From Auricularia sp. M13 (Eukaryota; Basidiomycota; Agaricomycetes; Auriculariales; Auriculariaceae): a stretch of 64,000 nucleotides of DNA. The stretch's first letter is position 1. The number at the start of each line of letters is the position of its first letter. The notes beneath the pieces were generated by a model, which was given only the letters and a program-made list of their open reading frames with translations, was not told where the DNA came from and ran no database searches. The stretch lies in contig CM073193.1 of NCBI GenBank assembly GCA_037042915.1, positions 1,426,001-1,490,000 on the forward strand, given 5' to 3'. Shown one piece after another: positions 24,320 to 35,038 of this stretch. Both the position numbers and the translations under genes were made by a program.

Positions 24320-25960
24320 TCACCGAGTAACCTTCCGGTCAGGGTCCTGGCTCTCGAGGTCGATGTCGCGCGTAATCTGGACGTCGACGCTGACGCCTCC
24401 GCCAACCATACCCGTTGGGCGCGGCGGAGGCCATGTGCCAGCAGCCATTCGCACGCTTGGACCGGACCTTGTCGCGACGTCAGGTTGAGACAACCAGAAT
24501 TGGGAGCACACGTACAGACTGAAAACCTGGCCGCTGTGGGCATCGAAGGTCGAGAGATGGCGATACATCCGTGTTGCACAGATCGCCATGCTCGTTACTA
24601 AGCGTGTGTCTAGCGCTACTCCTTTGATGTGCTCGATGATCACGTACCAGCTGCTACTTGAGGTATCTAAGTCATTGTCAATACTTCACTCATCTCAGGT
24701 ATTCCACGGATTACGAACTTCGTTCATAGCATCTTAAAACGTCAGGTTCAGTATAGCTTGTATCTGAAGTGGGAAACGAGACTGACCGTTCAGGTTCAGC
24801 ACGAGGAAGATCTAGAATGACGTTCAAAAATACCGCACTAAAAGTAAAACCTAGAGCCACGCACTGCGGGAATCAAGTATGAGAAGGCTGTGACAATGAA
24901 GTACATTATCCCCTTGATAGCAAATGCATTGTTAGGCCAGTTCCTCTCATCATTGTACGGATGAGACGTACTTGTTGTACGAGGAAAGTCCAGAGGTCTC
25001 CACCGTGTGTGCGCATAAGAAGCACGAGCATGGTGACGAGGCAGGTCAGGTCGAACGCAAACGACGTGAAGACATTGATGCGCGAGGCTACTGTGTTGGC
25101 CGCTCCACAGAGGAATAATTGCGGGATGTAAACCGCCTTGGCCTATACAGAATGTTATGACTGAATACTCGACCGGCAATTGACCGCACCACAGTTACAC
25201 CTTAGAGGCTCATTAGACGGTTTAAGTTTTGCGAGGAAGATTCACTCACCATGGACAAGCGTGCCAACATTGGCGAGGTAAAATGTGCCTAGAGTTCATT
25301 TAGTGACGATGTTCTCACCGTACCAAAGTCGTTCACGTACCCAGGAAGGCGGAGAGCCAAACGTTTCGTCCAGCAATCGCGGTTCTGCAACTGTCATTCA
25401 CAAACTCGCGAGGTGGACGCATTACTTACACTCTCATGAGCAGCAACAGAGATGCGAATGCGAAGCAGCCGTGGGCACTAGCCTGAGCGCAAATGTGAAT
25501 CGGAGCTCTGCGTGCAAGAGGTAAAGAACGGACATAAACGAGATAATTCCACGCCTATTGTGATTGTCAGGGTCATCCGTGATGTCTAGCTCGTGGTGAC
25601 GCACTTCACAGTCGATCGGGTTGAGCACGTTGGAGATGCGCACGCCAGCGATAAGGCCCAGGAGTATTAGATATCGGGCAAAAAAGTAGATCTTGACTGG
25701 GGTCAGTAACGGCTGGTCCGCGGAAAGTGATGCACGTACACAGAATGTCCACCGGAATGGCCGCCGCAAGGTGAAGTGCTCCCAGTCGAAATGGAAGGAC
25801 ACTATGAACTCCCATCTGAAGTGAACGATCAGCGCGTGGTCAACATGGCATTGGGATGGACGCACAGGTACAAGCCGAAGCAGATGCTGGTGAAGATCTC
25901 AAAGGCGCCTGCAGGGAGTCGGCGTAAGGCGATCTGGGCGCTCAGATTGAGGGACGGCAT
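24320..25960 (-). CDS. multi-pass membrane protein, Agaricomycete-specific type
   Basis: ATG at 25960 opens MPSLNLSAQIALRRLPAGAF, then EIFTSICFGLYLCVHP, a first membrane helix. Further exons encode LGALHLAAAIPVDIL, KIYFFARYLILLGLIAGVRI with SNVLNPIDCE, CAQASAHGCFAFASLLLLMR, TFYLANVGTLVH, YIPQLFLCGAANTVASRINV with FTSFAFDLTCLVTMLVLLMR, GIMYFIVTAFSYLIPA, and IFLVLNLN. A cytosolic tail then has VTSMAICATRMYRHLSTF and ends at 24320 in a Pro/Gly stretch plus ITRDIDLESQDPDRKVTR. About nine to eleven short exons with introns of about 50-70 bp are needed, and not all borders were fixed. About seven hydrophobic segments suggest a serpentine topology resembling uncharacterised fungal proteins with an N-terminal DUF6533-like region. 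Function unknown. Confidence 0.65.
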
Positions 25961-28900
25961 GGCACGCACGCGCGCAGAGGAGCAAAGTAACTGGATCTTG
26001 CCAATCAACCATTGCAACGGGCGAGGCTTGCTTGGATGCGGTGGGGGGAGTGAGAGCAGGCAGGCAGCCTCATGTCCGAGGGGATCCGGTATTTGTCTGG
26101 GTCGCGGGATTTGACCCTGAATCACCGGGACATATGGAACACTGACCCGTCGACGGGTGCAGTCAGCTAGCCGTGCCCCGTTCCTCGTTCACTCCGTTAC
26201 CTCTGGGCGGCCACATTCGGGATGCATGCCTGACGTCGTCTGCGGTGCGTTTAGAGCGCACACAAAGGAAAATCTCGGACGCCTGGCGGAAACGGATGTG
26301 GGGCCAGTGAATTGAGAGTGCTCGGAAAGTGGATTGACCCTGCACGGCGAAGCTCGGGAAGCTGCGGCAGGGGAAGCCGAAGGCCGCAAAGGTCTGGCCA
26401 GATGACCTCTGGCCTGCTCGGACGCGTGCACCAGATTTGCGGAACAGTGTAGTATCCTGCGAGGCAAAAGGGCTCCCATGCATCGCTTCCATGAGCTGTT
26501 ATTGTCAGCGAGATTAACGGCCGCCTATCAGCTCAGAGATAAGGAGTTGGCAACGCGGCGTTTGTGGTACAACTACCGAATCCGAGACGGATTCGAGGTG
26601 GCCCAAGAAAAGGATGCAGGTTGAGGACAAAGCAGCTGCCGCGGCTAATCCCGCTGCCCCGCACCTCTTCCTCCTCGTCTACGGTCCTGCGGCTATCCAT
26701 TCACAAAGAAATCGTCAGGGTGCTTCCTTCGGCAGACCGGTCCTTCTAGCGTGCGGTTATGCCGACCTGGCGCCATGTGATCTGATTTCCCTGAATGTTC
26801 TTGTGGGAAAAATCGCTATAACCAACTGCATGCCTGGATGCATGCCACGCCAATGGCACTATTGCACGGTTATAGGCTCTTGAAGGCGTACGATCCCACC
26901 TGGCGTCAATATCTTCCTTTTTACTATTGCCCACGGCGGCGTGCAAAGCTCGCCTTGTTTTATGACGCAGTCAGCATCTGAAGCTCGCGGTTATCCTGGT
27001 GTGTTCTTTGTATCCCTGCTCGGGAGACACGGCTCATCCAATCTCTACCTCATCTCCGCTTCCACGATGGCCCTGATCCCTCGACAAACATATCAACATC
27101 TGGCTACCCTACCAAGAGCGCTGCAGCAAAGCTCAAGGGACGCCTCAGACTGTGCCTTTTGATTAATTTAATCCGACGATTCCGCGCTCTTGTGTCTGTC
27201 TGGCTGGCTATCTCATCGATGCAAGTCGTTCCTCCCGACCGTTACTCGCGCTTCGTGACGTATTACATCGCCGTACATCGAAGCCACAGACCTGCCGACC
27301 AAGCTTCATTCTCAATTGCAGAGCCGGGGAGACCGAACGTCGGTCCACGCTTAACGGGGAAGCACGAAGCATCTTGCGCGCGCCGTATTCGCGTTTCACC
27401 ACGCCCGCTGGAAGCACGCAGCTGATGAAAATCGTCGTCCGACCGCAGAATTTCGCTCTGTGCGATCACTAGCAGGTGGAGCACGCGCGGGAAGCTCGCT
27501 AGCCGAGCGATGGCCCTAGGTAGGAGTTGGCATTGTTTGCGGCCGCCTGCCAGTGGTTCGCCTGCGCTTGCGTAGCTCCGCGTCTCCAGCTACATTCCCA
27601 GGTTGACAAGCACAAGCGGAAGAGATCGTTTGCGGCCTTTTTGTAGAAGACGCTCATCCTCGACGCCTTCGACCCTCGACGTCGGGATCAAGGGCACGGC
27701 ACGGGTGGGCATAAAGGCGAGGCCGGACCCCGCGCACTGGAGCTGCGCGTGCCACAGGGAGTCAAAGGGTCGTGCGGTCGTTGCCCGTTGTAGAACGCTT
27801 CGCGCTCTCGTTGGCGGACGCGGATCTCGACGCAGTACCTTTTTGAGGCACCCAGCCAAAAAGACAACGGCCATATTTAGCTTGTCGCTCTGGCACCCGC
27901 GCCCTGCCAACTCGCAGTGTTATGCTGAAATGCCTACGTGTCGTTCGAGCCGATCCTGTGCCGTTGTACGTCCTAGAAATGCCTGATATCTACTGCGCTG
28001 CAAGGTACGGGATGGGAAGGGCTGTTCATTTCACCAGATCGACTGATTCGTACGTAGCACTCATCCGCCGAACATGCAGAGTCCTGTGTTTACTGCTTAT
28101 TCCGGACCAGCTGAATCCGCGGCCTAACAAAGTGCGTCGTTGGCGCTTAAACTTGTCCACATACCGGTTCAAGGGCACAGTTTCGGAACTTGGACGTTTG
28201 CTAAGTTTGCTGTTTGATGAGAAGTTGAGACGACAGTCCTCAGAAAAATTATCGTGCACATTTACACCTAAACTTTACATCCATGCTTCACGTTAGAAGT
28301 TACAATTCCCGTTCCAGTTACATAAGTAATATGTCAACTTTCGGATCCTGCCGCAGCAGCGGCCACCTCCGTTTTCCGCCCACGTCAGCTACGACGCCTA
28401 CTCTACTACTCGACGCCGCAATACGTCCTGTACTGGGAGCCTCTTGCCTGCAGTCTTATGAATGAAAGGGCATGGCTGAAGGCACCAGGCATTGAAACGC
28501 TCGAGGATGTCCAAGACCGTCATGGTGTCCTGCACGCTTCTAAGCATTCTCTTGCCACTCCTACGATTTCTGCAGCTACTAGCGACTATATTTCTTGCAC
28601 TGCGCCTGGCTTGTGCCCGGAGGGCTGGTTTAAAGCTGGACCAAACCTCACGGCTTCCAGCGCTGAGGCGCTGCTCATTGTCTTCCTTGCGACCGGGCGC
28701 TCCTAGATTCTGAACGAAAAAGAGCGCGGGGGACTTGTGCGGGACCATTGCCTTGGGATATTGTATAGCTATGACCTGGCCTAGGACACAGGGAAATCAC
28801 CAATACCTTACTGGAGCAGTGGCTTGCACTGGACAATGTTGGTTCCGCGAATATACGACTGCTTGTGCGTGGACGCGCTATTCTCCTGAAGGGGACTCTA

Positions 28901-29424
28901 TTACTTCACCAATCAGCATATCACCGAGCACCCCCAAAAACCTGACATTCGAGCGCGTTTGCGGGGCGGGTCTGCTCGAAAAGCTCAGGAAGCGACCCTC
29001 ATGATGCAGCGCCATCTGCATGGCACGCCTGTGGCTGCCACGTGTCTTCTACAAGGCCAGGGACTCGGCCCCCTTGGCCACGCCTAAGCCTATTCCGGCC
29101 CCGAGACAAGAGGTCGCGCATGCCGGGCGAAACTTTACTTGTCGAACAACAGTCGGCATTGTCCCGACGCACAACAGGAGCATTGCCCGCAATATGCAGA
29201 TGACGCGTACGTGCATTGACGGTCGTAGGGCCTTCATCAAAACGCCTAAATACGCTTCTCCGTCTGCATGCCACGCTGCATTTGCATTCCCCGCGTCTTG
29301 ACGTCCACGCCACCTCCCCAATTCCCCGTCTTCTTCTTCAGCACGCACAATTCCGATCGAGATTGTACGGCAGCCTATGCGGCCATGGACTCCCGTCCTA
29401 TATAATAGGCGCACCCGGACAGCC
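25961..29424. other. 3.4-kb stretch without supported gene
   Basis: Frames of 60-125 codons exist on both strands (for example 26163-26492 minus, 27590-27910 minus, 27922-28296 plus). None shows a family motif, a signal peptide or splice-linked continuation. I found no terminal repeats or transposase remnants. It may hold regulatory sequence, a decayed element or a non-coding transcript. Confidence 0.5.
29398..29407 (+). promoter_or_regulatory. TATA-like box before intronless gene
   Basis: The sequence ctatataata lies about 20-27 bp before the ATG at 29425. It is close for a canonical TATA box unless translation starts further downstream, for example at Met-19 (29479). Confidence 0.3.
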
Positions 29425-30363
29425 ATGTCTGGGCACACGAAACCTCCTCCGAGGAAACGCGGCAGACGCCTGAGCTCGATGCAGCATCTTTTCTCGAATC
29501 TCAAGCTTAACCGACAACAAGACGGCGAGCCCCGCCGGCAATCGAGCCCTGCGACTTCGACGCCCACCACGCCGGAGGCGCCGTCTCGGACGCGCAGTCG
29601 CTCGTTGCAGGACGACCTCGCGCGCTCTCCGCGCCGGACCGAGCGCTATACGCCCGTGACGCTCGCGCAGGCCGTCGAGCTCGAGCAGCTCATGGGCGGC
29701 GGGACTGCGCGCGACGCCGAACGCCGTCTCCAGCGGAGGCAAGCTAGGGCGCAGGGCCAAGACACCGGCGTGGAGCTCGGCATGCGCGACGACCAGGGTG
29801 TGCTGTGGCGCTCTGCCGCCGAGCGGGAAGAGCACCTCGGGCTCCTCAGCAACCGCATTGGGCACGGGCGGAGGGCGCAGAAGCACAACTCGGATCTGGA
29901 CGATCGCGAAGGCGATGCGAGCAGCAGTAGCAGCAGCGGCGACCAGTTGGAGTTCCCCGCTATTCGTCGCCACCCATCCGCGCCTGCGCTGCCGAGCCAT
30001 CCTCCAAGACGACATGGCCGCTCATCTCTCCCCACGTCCAGCGCACGAGAGGCATTCTTCGCAGACTCATTCGCGCCTCCTCGCTCCCGCGCGTCCATGC
30101 AGACCGCCTCTGCACCTGCCACGCCTGTGTCGGCATCATTCCCTATCCATCGCATGGAGAGACCGCGCAGCCCTTCCCTCGCCGAGCTCCTCGCTCAACC
30201 AGTCCCCCCAAACTCTCCGGCCACTCCAGTAACCCCGAGCCTGGCGCTCAAGCCGAAACAGTCGTTCCAGCGCGGCTTCAAGGCGTTCGCTAAGAAGTTC
30301 AAATCGCGCGATACGCTGCAGGAAAGGATCAGCCAGGAGAAGATGGGTCGTTCCTTGCCTTGA
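29425..30363 (+). CDS. intronless disordered hypothetical protein
   Basis: A single exon of 312 codons begins MSGHTKPPPRKRGRRLSSMQ. An upstream in-frame start at 29377 would overlap the TATA-like box. The protein is rich in Arg, Ser and Pro, with an acidic/serine run (DREGDASSSSSSGDQLEF) in the middle. Its C-terminus is basic and possibly helical: KQSFQRGFKAFAKKFKSRD, then TLQERISQEKMGRSL. The conserved-looking parts are TPVTLAQAVELEQLMGGGTA and GVELGMRDDQGVLWRSAAER, the latter resembling a short motif seen in disordered basidiomycete proteins. No enzyme or binding domain is recognised. Confidence 0.6.
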   Translation: MSGHTKPPPRKRGRRLSSMQHLFSNLKLNRQQDGEPRRQSSPATSTPTTPEAPSRTRSRSLQDDLARSPRRTERYTPVTLAQAVELEQLMGGGTARDAERRLQRRQARAQGQDTGVELGMRDDQGVLWRSAAEREEHLGLLSNRIGHGRRAQKHNSDLDDREGDASSSSSSGDQLEFPAIRRHPSAPALPSHPPRRHGRSSLPTSSAREAFFADSFAPPRSRASMQTASAPATPVSASFPIHRMERPRSPSLAELLAQPVPPNSPATPVTPSLALKPKQSFQRGFKAFAKKFKSRDTLQERISQEKMGRSLP

Positions 30364-30691
30364 CGCGTACCTTTGCTCTCGCCTGACTTCGGTGGTAGCG
30401 TCCCATAATGTTCTGTCCCTGGTAGCTATGCAAGTTCTCATTAAGGTCTCTCCAGCAATGTATCCGCTAGTCGCTGCTCCCAGCATACATGTACCCGTAA
30501 ATCTGCTCTACAATCTTTACCTTGTGTTCATTATCTCTGTTTACGCTGCGACCTTACTCCAAATGCATTGCATATCCCGCCTCCGGTTTAAGTGAAGGGT
30601 TGAGGTGCCCAGATGTAACGAACAGCAATAGAATACGGATTCGAACCGATCTAGCCACTACTTCAAGTATCCCATATCTAAGTATCGTTAC
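30364..30691. other. intergenic up to the transposon
   Basis: This is the 3' flank of the intronless gene and has no coding signal. A GGTTCGAATCC-like string on the minus strand near 30640 was examined as tRNA and rejected. Confidence 0.5.
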
Positions 30692-30725
30692 ATGTGTCCC
30701 AAAAAGTGCAATTTGGCTATCAGCC
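30692..30725 (+). repeat. Plavaka left end: ATGT duplication plus terminal inverted repeat
   Basis: ATGT at 30692-30695 is followed by GTCCCAAAAAGTGCAATTTG and then GCTATCAGCC. The first ten bases are identical to the reverse complement of the right end. Confidence 0.8.
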
Positions 30726-31565
30726 TTGACAAGCGGTTATAAGCCCTGATAACAGGGTCAGCGGACCCCCCACCTGATCAAATAGCTTCAGAACATATAG
30801 AATCTGAAATAGCTGACAAGTACTATATAGCTCATACAGCTCATAAGGCCGATAAGTACTGATCAGCTGCCCCTCCCAATATCATGAAAACTCCCAGCTG
30901 CTGCTCGTATGCAGCAGCCGTTCTTACTTACTCTCACTACACTGTGTACATCCAGTACTTACTGGTATTACTACCAATTGTACACTCACAAGCCTTACTA
31001 CCGTTATACATTTTTCTTACTATCTGACTTGAGCCTGACTTGAACCAAGGCCTTGTCGAGGTGCGACAGGCGCCCTCGCGCGAGCTACCAACTGTACTAT
31101 TGTGTCGACTGTGAGCGGTGGTGGAGCAAAGTCTATAAGCCCGCTCCACCACTCCACCGGACCTCCGCTCCATTGAACCTCGGCTCCCCTTCCTCCTACA
31201 GGCTCTCCAAACGCCGTCTCATTGACGGAGTGTTCTCTCAGTTTCCGGGACTTGAGTGAACAGGTGCTGGGGGCACAAGTTACTGATGAGGGTTGGCCTC
31301 CTCTTATAAGACCCTATCCCAGGCCGCTGCATCTGTAGAAACGCTCCGGTCGGGAGCGCCCATTGAGGATCCGGATTGCTCCGCCACCTCCGGAACTGTG
31401 CAAGCGCCCGGAGCACCGGGAGCTCTGCCGGCTTTGGTCGCCGGTTTTCCAGCCACGTCAGCTCCGAACGTTCCTCCAGCTCCAACATCTCCTTGCTGCT
31501 CCTTGCTGCTCCTGGCCGCTCCTTGCCCTTGCCGGTTCTCATATGTTATGAATTAAGCAGTAAGT

Positions 31566-34500
31566 TCAATATATTGTCCTATAGGCAGGCTTATCGACAT
31601 AGTTGTTCAGCCAGAAGACTTCCCATCTCTCCAGTAAGTTGTGCACGTTCAAATGCAGTGGAATGGACGGCTTATGACCTGATAACTTTGCAACTAGGTG
31701 GCAGCTTCTCCGGATGTCGACGGCCTCAATAATGCCGGCCTGACGTCGTGCAGCCTGACCAGCACCGGTCGTGCTACGGCGCACGCTGTACATGCCGGTA
31801 AGCTCGTCGACACTGCCTGGCTTTGTGAACCATTCAATGTACGCCAGCTTCCCCGGCCGTGCAAGGCTCAAGTGGTCAAATATTTCGGAGAGGACCGCGG
31901 GCAGCTCGAAGATAACGCGAAGCTGAGCAACACGTATGCCTGGACTTGGTCAGTCCACATCTCGCACACAGACGTTGCTGCTCACCGGTCATGTCGCCTT
32001 CACCCGCAACTCCGTCTCCATTGGTTTCTACTAGAATCGGGTCGAAGCGTGCGGGGATGTTTTCCTTCGCCTGCGTTGAACGTGCCGGAGCCGCATGTGC
32101 AATGTCAACCGTGTCGGGTGCGTGAACCGTTTGGACGTCCGGCGTGTTGAATTTGACTTGGTGCCACACAGGGAAGGCCATCGTTTCAATGCCGGGGATT
32201 GCATAGTCGGGTACGGGCTGCGTGGATCGCTTCTTCCACTCGTTTTTGACGCGCTGCTTGATGTAGGCTACGAGCTGGTTGGCGAAGGACGCGGCACCGT
32301 GCCCTGTGACGATCTTGTCGACAGGGCACGCCTTAATCGTCGGGTATTTTGCGTATTCAACGGCTGGTCGTTTGCGTTCGGACGGCGGACGCTTCAGTGC
32401 TGAATAGGATTTGTTGTCAAGCGCGGCTTGTCGCTTGGCAAACAAAAACATCTTCTCGCGGCGTTCAAGCCACACGCACATGAATTTGAGGTATTCACCC
32501 TCGCGATGGTGCGACGCATCGTAGGCTTGCTTCGCGAAGTCGATGTGCAGCCGCTCTGTCTGCTCGGTATTGTAACCTCCGGTCGTACCGAAGAGCCGAA
32601 TGGACGGTGCGTAGTGCACCAGGCTGTGAAGTTTAGGAAAGTCGAGTGCTGCAGTGTGTCAGTGGTTTGACCGCTGCCGTTGCCGCTGCAACTGCACGCA
32701 CATTCTGTCGCGCCCGTATTCAGGAAGACCGCCTTGTGCGCGTGAAATTCGGCCAACACCTCCTCCATCATCGACAGCGTTTCCTCCGAATGGCAAGCAT
32801 ACTGTGCCATGTATGTGAAGTCCAGCAAGGCCTTGGCCGCCCGAACAGCGTCCTTCTCGGGAATGCCGGCCATGCACGCGAGCAGCTGCTTCGCGATGGC
32901 CTTGTGCTCCTCGCCCGAGACGCGCTGTAGCCCGCTGATCCCGTCCTTGAAGTGGCGCAATCCATGTGCGAGACCCGCGCGCTTGAAGCGAGCGTCGAGC
33001 TCATCTTCGCCGACGATATGTGCAGCCCATGCCGTCAGATGTCGAATAACGCCCTGGTAGAGTTGATGCAGGACGTCCGGCGTGATTGCAAGGTGGATGT
33101 TGGCATGCGGCCAGTCGCGCCAGAAGGGCGTGGGGATGTAGTTGAGCCCAAACACCTTCAGGTAGTCATTGATGGCCGTCGGGGCCCCACTTGCGCTATC
33201 GATGTTGCGCAGAGTTTCGGCGGGATCGCGAGGCTGCCCGGCTGCGCCGCTGGAGAAGTCTGTTTTGCTGACGTCGCACTTGGGACAGCGGGTCCCGTAA
33301 CGAGTGCATGCAACAAGGCATTGCTCCGGATAGTCGGCAGCGTACACGGCGAGCAGCGGGTAGCATTTCCGTACTGCCCCGTCGCAGCTCACGAGCTCGA
33401 TTCCAGTGGTAGCTGCCGCGCGCAGCGGCTCCAGGATGGTCCGCACAGCAGCGTGAAATAGCTGAGCGCGCGCGTTGCGCAGGGCTATTTCGCTCAGCCC
33501 TGTTGCCTCAATTGCCGAGGTAGGCAAGTATCCGATAAGGACCTGAGCGTGACGCGACGGCTGACGGCGGATATGATCAGGGATGTTGCCAATTGACATG
33601 TATATCGGGTAGGCCTTCGCATCGCCCGTAAACTCGCTGAGCTCCGTCTTATCAGAGCTGATGATTATAGGAATGACCGTTGAGCCCGTTGGAAGCTTTC
33701 CCTGCTGGGGATCAGCAAGAATCTCAGTTGCAATAGGTTGGCGGACCTGCAGCTCAAACCAGAAGTCCCCCGTCTTCATATCCGTGTAGAGACGAATTGT
33801 GTGCGCGGCATCGGCATACCGCTTGAGAGGAGCATAAGACATGTCGTCTTTGAATGCTGGATCCTGCCATAGTGCACGCAAACAGTCTAGAGGGTTACGG
33901 AAGAAGACCTCATGCTTCGAGCCGTTGACCGTGATGACCGTGTGCCGCCAGCCACCGTACCCCGGGAGCTCGTCGATGGTCTTGTTCATCTTGTAAGCAT
34001 TGGAAGCTGTGCCAGCATTCTGAGTGAGCAGTTAGGATTCCGCAACGCGCGCGCATGTGGAAGAGCGTACTGCCGACATAAGACAATAGCGGTCAAGTGC
34101 AGCATCCGAAATGCCCTCGCTCTTGATCCAATGTGCAAAATCCCACTCTGCCTTGCTGGAGAATGGAGCATAGCGATTTGAGGAACCTGTTGCTGCTGTT
34201 TCCGCCAGGGGCGGCGCAGGTGGGGCGACAATCCGGTGCACCTTGCCTGCCTCGGCTTCGGCAGGGTAATGCTCGAAAAACTCGGTCTGCTCTCCATCAT
34301 CCACCTCCTCTTCGACACGGGCTCGACGACTACGACGGGAAGCTTCGGGATCAGTGTTGCTGTCTTGTCCGCCGTCGCTGTCGATGTCCATGGGCTCGTA
34401 ATGCCGCTCGGTCCGAATAGCATGCCCCTGATCCCCTAGCACCTTTGAACGAGCAAAGCGGCTCACACGTGCTCCCGTATTCAAGGAGCTGGACGACTTG

Positions 34501-34613
34501 TGAGCGTCATTTGCGGGGGCAGTCGAAGTGCTCGGCTTCGATTTCTGACAGTCCGGCGACTGCGTCCGGTGGCTCTTGAGATCCTGAGCTCGCAGAAAGA
34601 CCCCAGTGCCCAA
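31566..34613 (-). CDS. Plavaka transposase
   Basis: Four exons are phase-consistent: 34613 (or slightly upstream)-34071, 34019-32702, 32648-31986, 31939-31566, about 960 residues, with introns of 46-53 bp. The N-terminal part has a zinc-finger-like half (FLRAQDLKSHRTQSPDC), an acidic linker, and NRYAPFSSKAEWDFAHWIKS. The core has VFFRNPLDCLRALWQDPAFK, DMSYAPLKRY, IPIIISSDKTELSEF, RHAQVLIGYLP, TRCPKCDVSKTDF, ITPDVLHQLYQGVIRHL, FPKLHSLVHYAPSIRLFGTT and YNTEQTERLHIDFAKQAYDA. The C-terminus has IRVAQLRVIFELPA, KLAYIEWF and NVHNLLERWEVFWLNNYVD. It catalyses cut-and-paste transposition of its own element. The first exon lacks an ATG at 34613; the true start is probably in a small upstream exon (a candidate Met is at about 34690, MPVLVCRYGG). 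Confidence 0.87.
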
Positions 34614-34698
34614 CCACCTACTCGCGTTCCTCCTTACTGCGGTACGCTGCCTTTGACACTATCCCTCCATATCGGCATACTAACACGGGCATATACAG

Positions 34699-35038
34699 AT
34701 TCACTGCGCGCTGAAGCACTGGAGCACAGGCTCCTACAAGGAGGAGAAATTTGACAGCAACGTGTACGACGACATCTACGATGCGCACCTCGACACCATT
34801 GATTACATCGAGCATGAGGATGCCAGCTACATGCAGGACCTCAGGAAGGACATCTGGGAGGAAGCATGGTATGTATTTCCTAGCCCATTTTTTCCTGCTG
34901 CTCATGTTGCCATGCAGCGACCTTGCTGGCATTCAGCCAACGATTGTCGTCCACGACGATGGGGCGGACAACATTGGATACCTTGCAAAGGACGACATGA
35001 GCAAGTTGACGCGTCGAACCCGCCGTGACGCCGAGTAG
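34699..35038 (+). CDS. second gene candidate inside the Plavaka element (partial model)
   Basis: Two exons, 34699-34868 and 34918-35038, join in phase with a 49-bp intron (gtatgt..catgcag). A preceding acceptor with a ctaac branch site (tactaac..tacag) implies at least one more exon upstream, possibly ending tactgcg at about 34641. The peptide reads HCALKHWSTGSYKEEKFDSN, then VYDDIYDAHLDTIDYIEHED, MQDLRKDIWEEACDLAGIQP and IVVHDDGADNIGYLAKDDM, ending in a basic RRTRRDAE tail. It is strongly acidic, helical and unlike random translation. No family is recognised. It lies divergent to the transposase and its 5' exon may overlap the transposase start. CACTA elements often carry a second protein that binds their subterminal repeats; that role is only a guess here. 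Confidence 0.4.

Noticed and set aside
30600-30690. tRNA suggested by a GGTTCGAATCC string (minus strand)
   Set aside because: The T-stem does not pair properly and no D-arm, anticodon arm or acceptor stem could be folded around it.
34618-34932. 104-codon minus-strand frame upstream of the transposase
   Set aside because: It is the antisense of the acidic plus-strand exon at 34,699-34,868, which has consistent splice sites; only its last part might contribute the transposase start.
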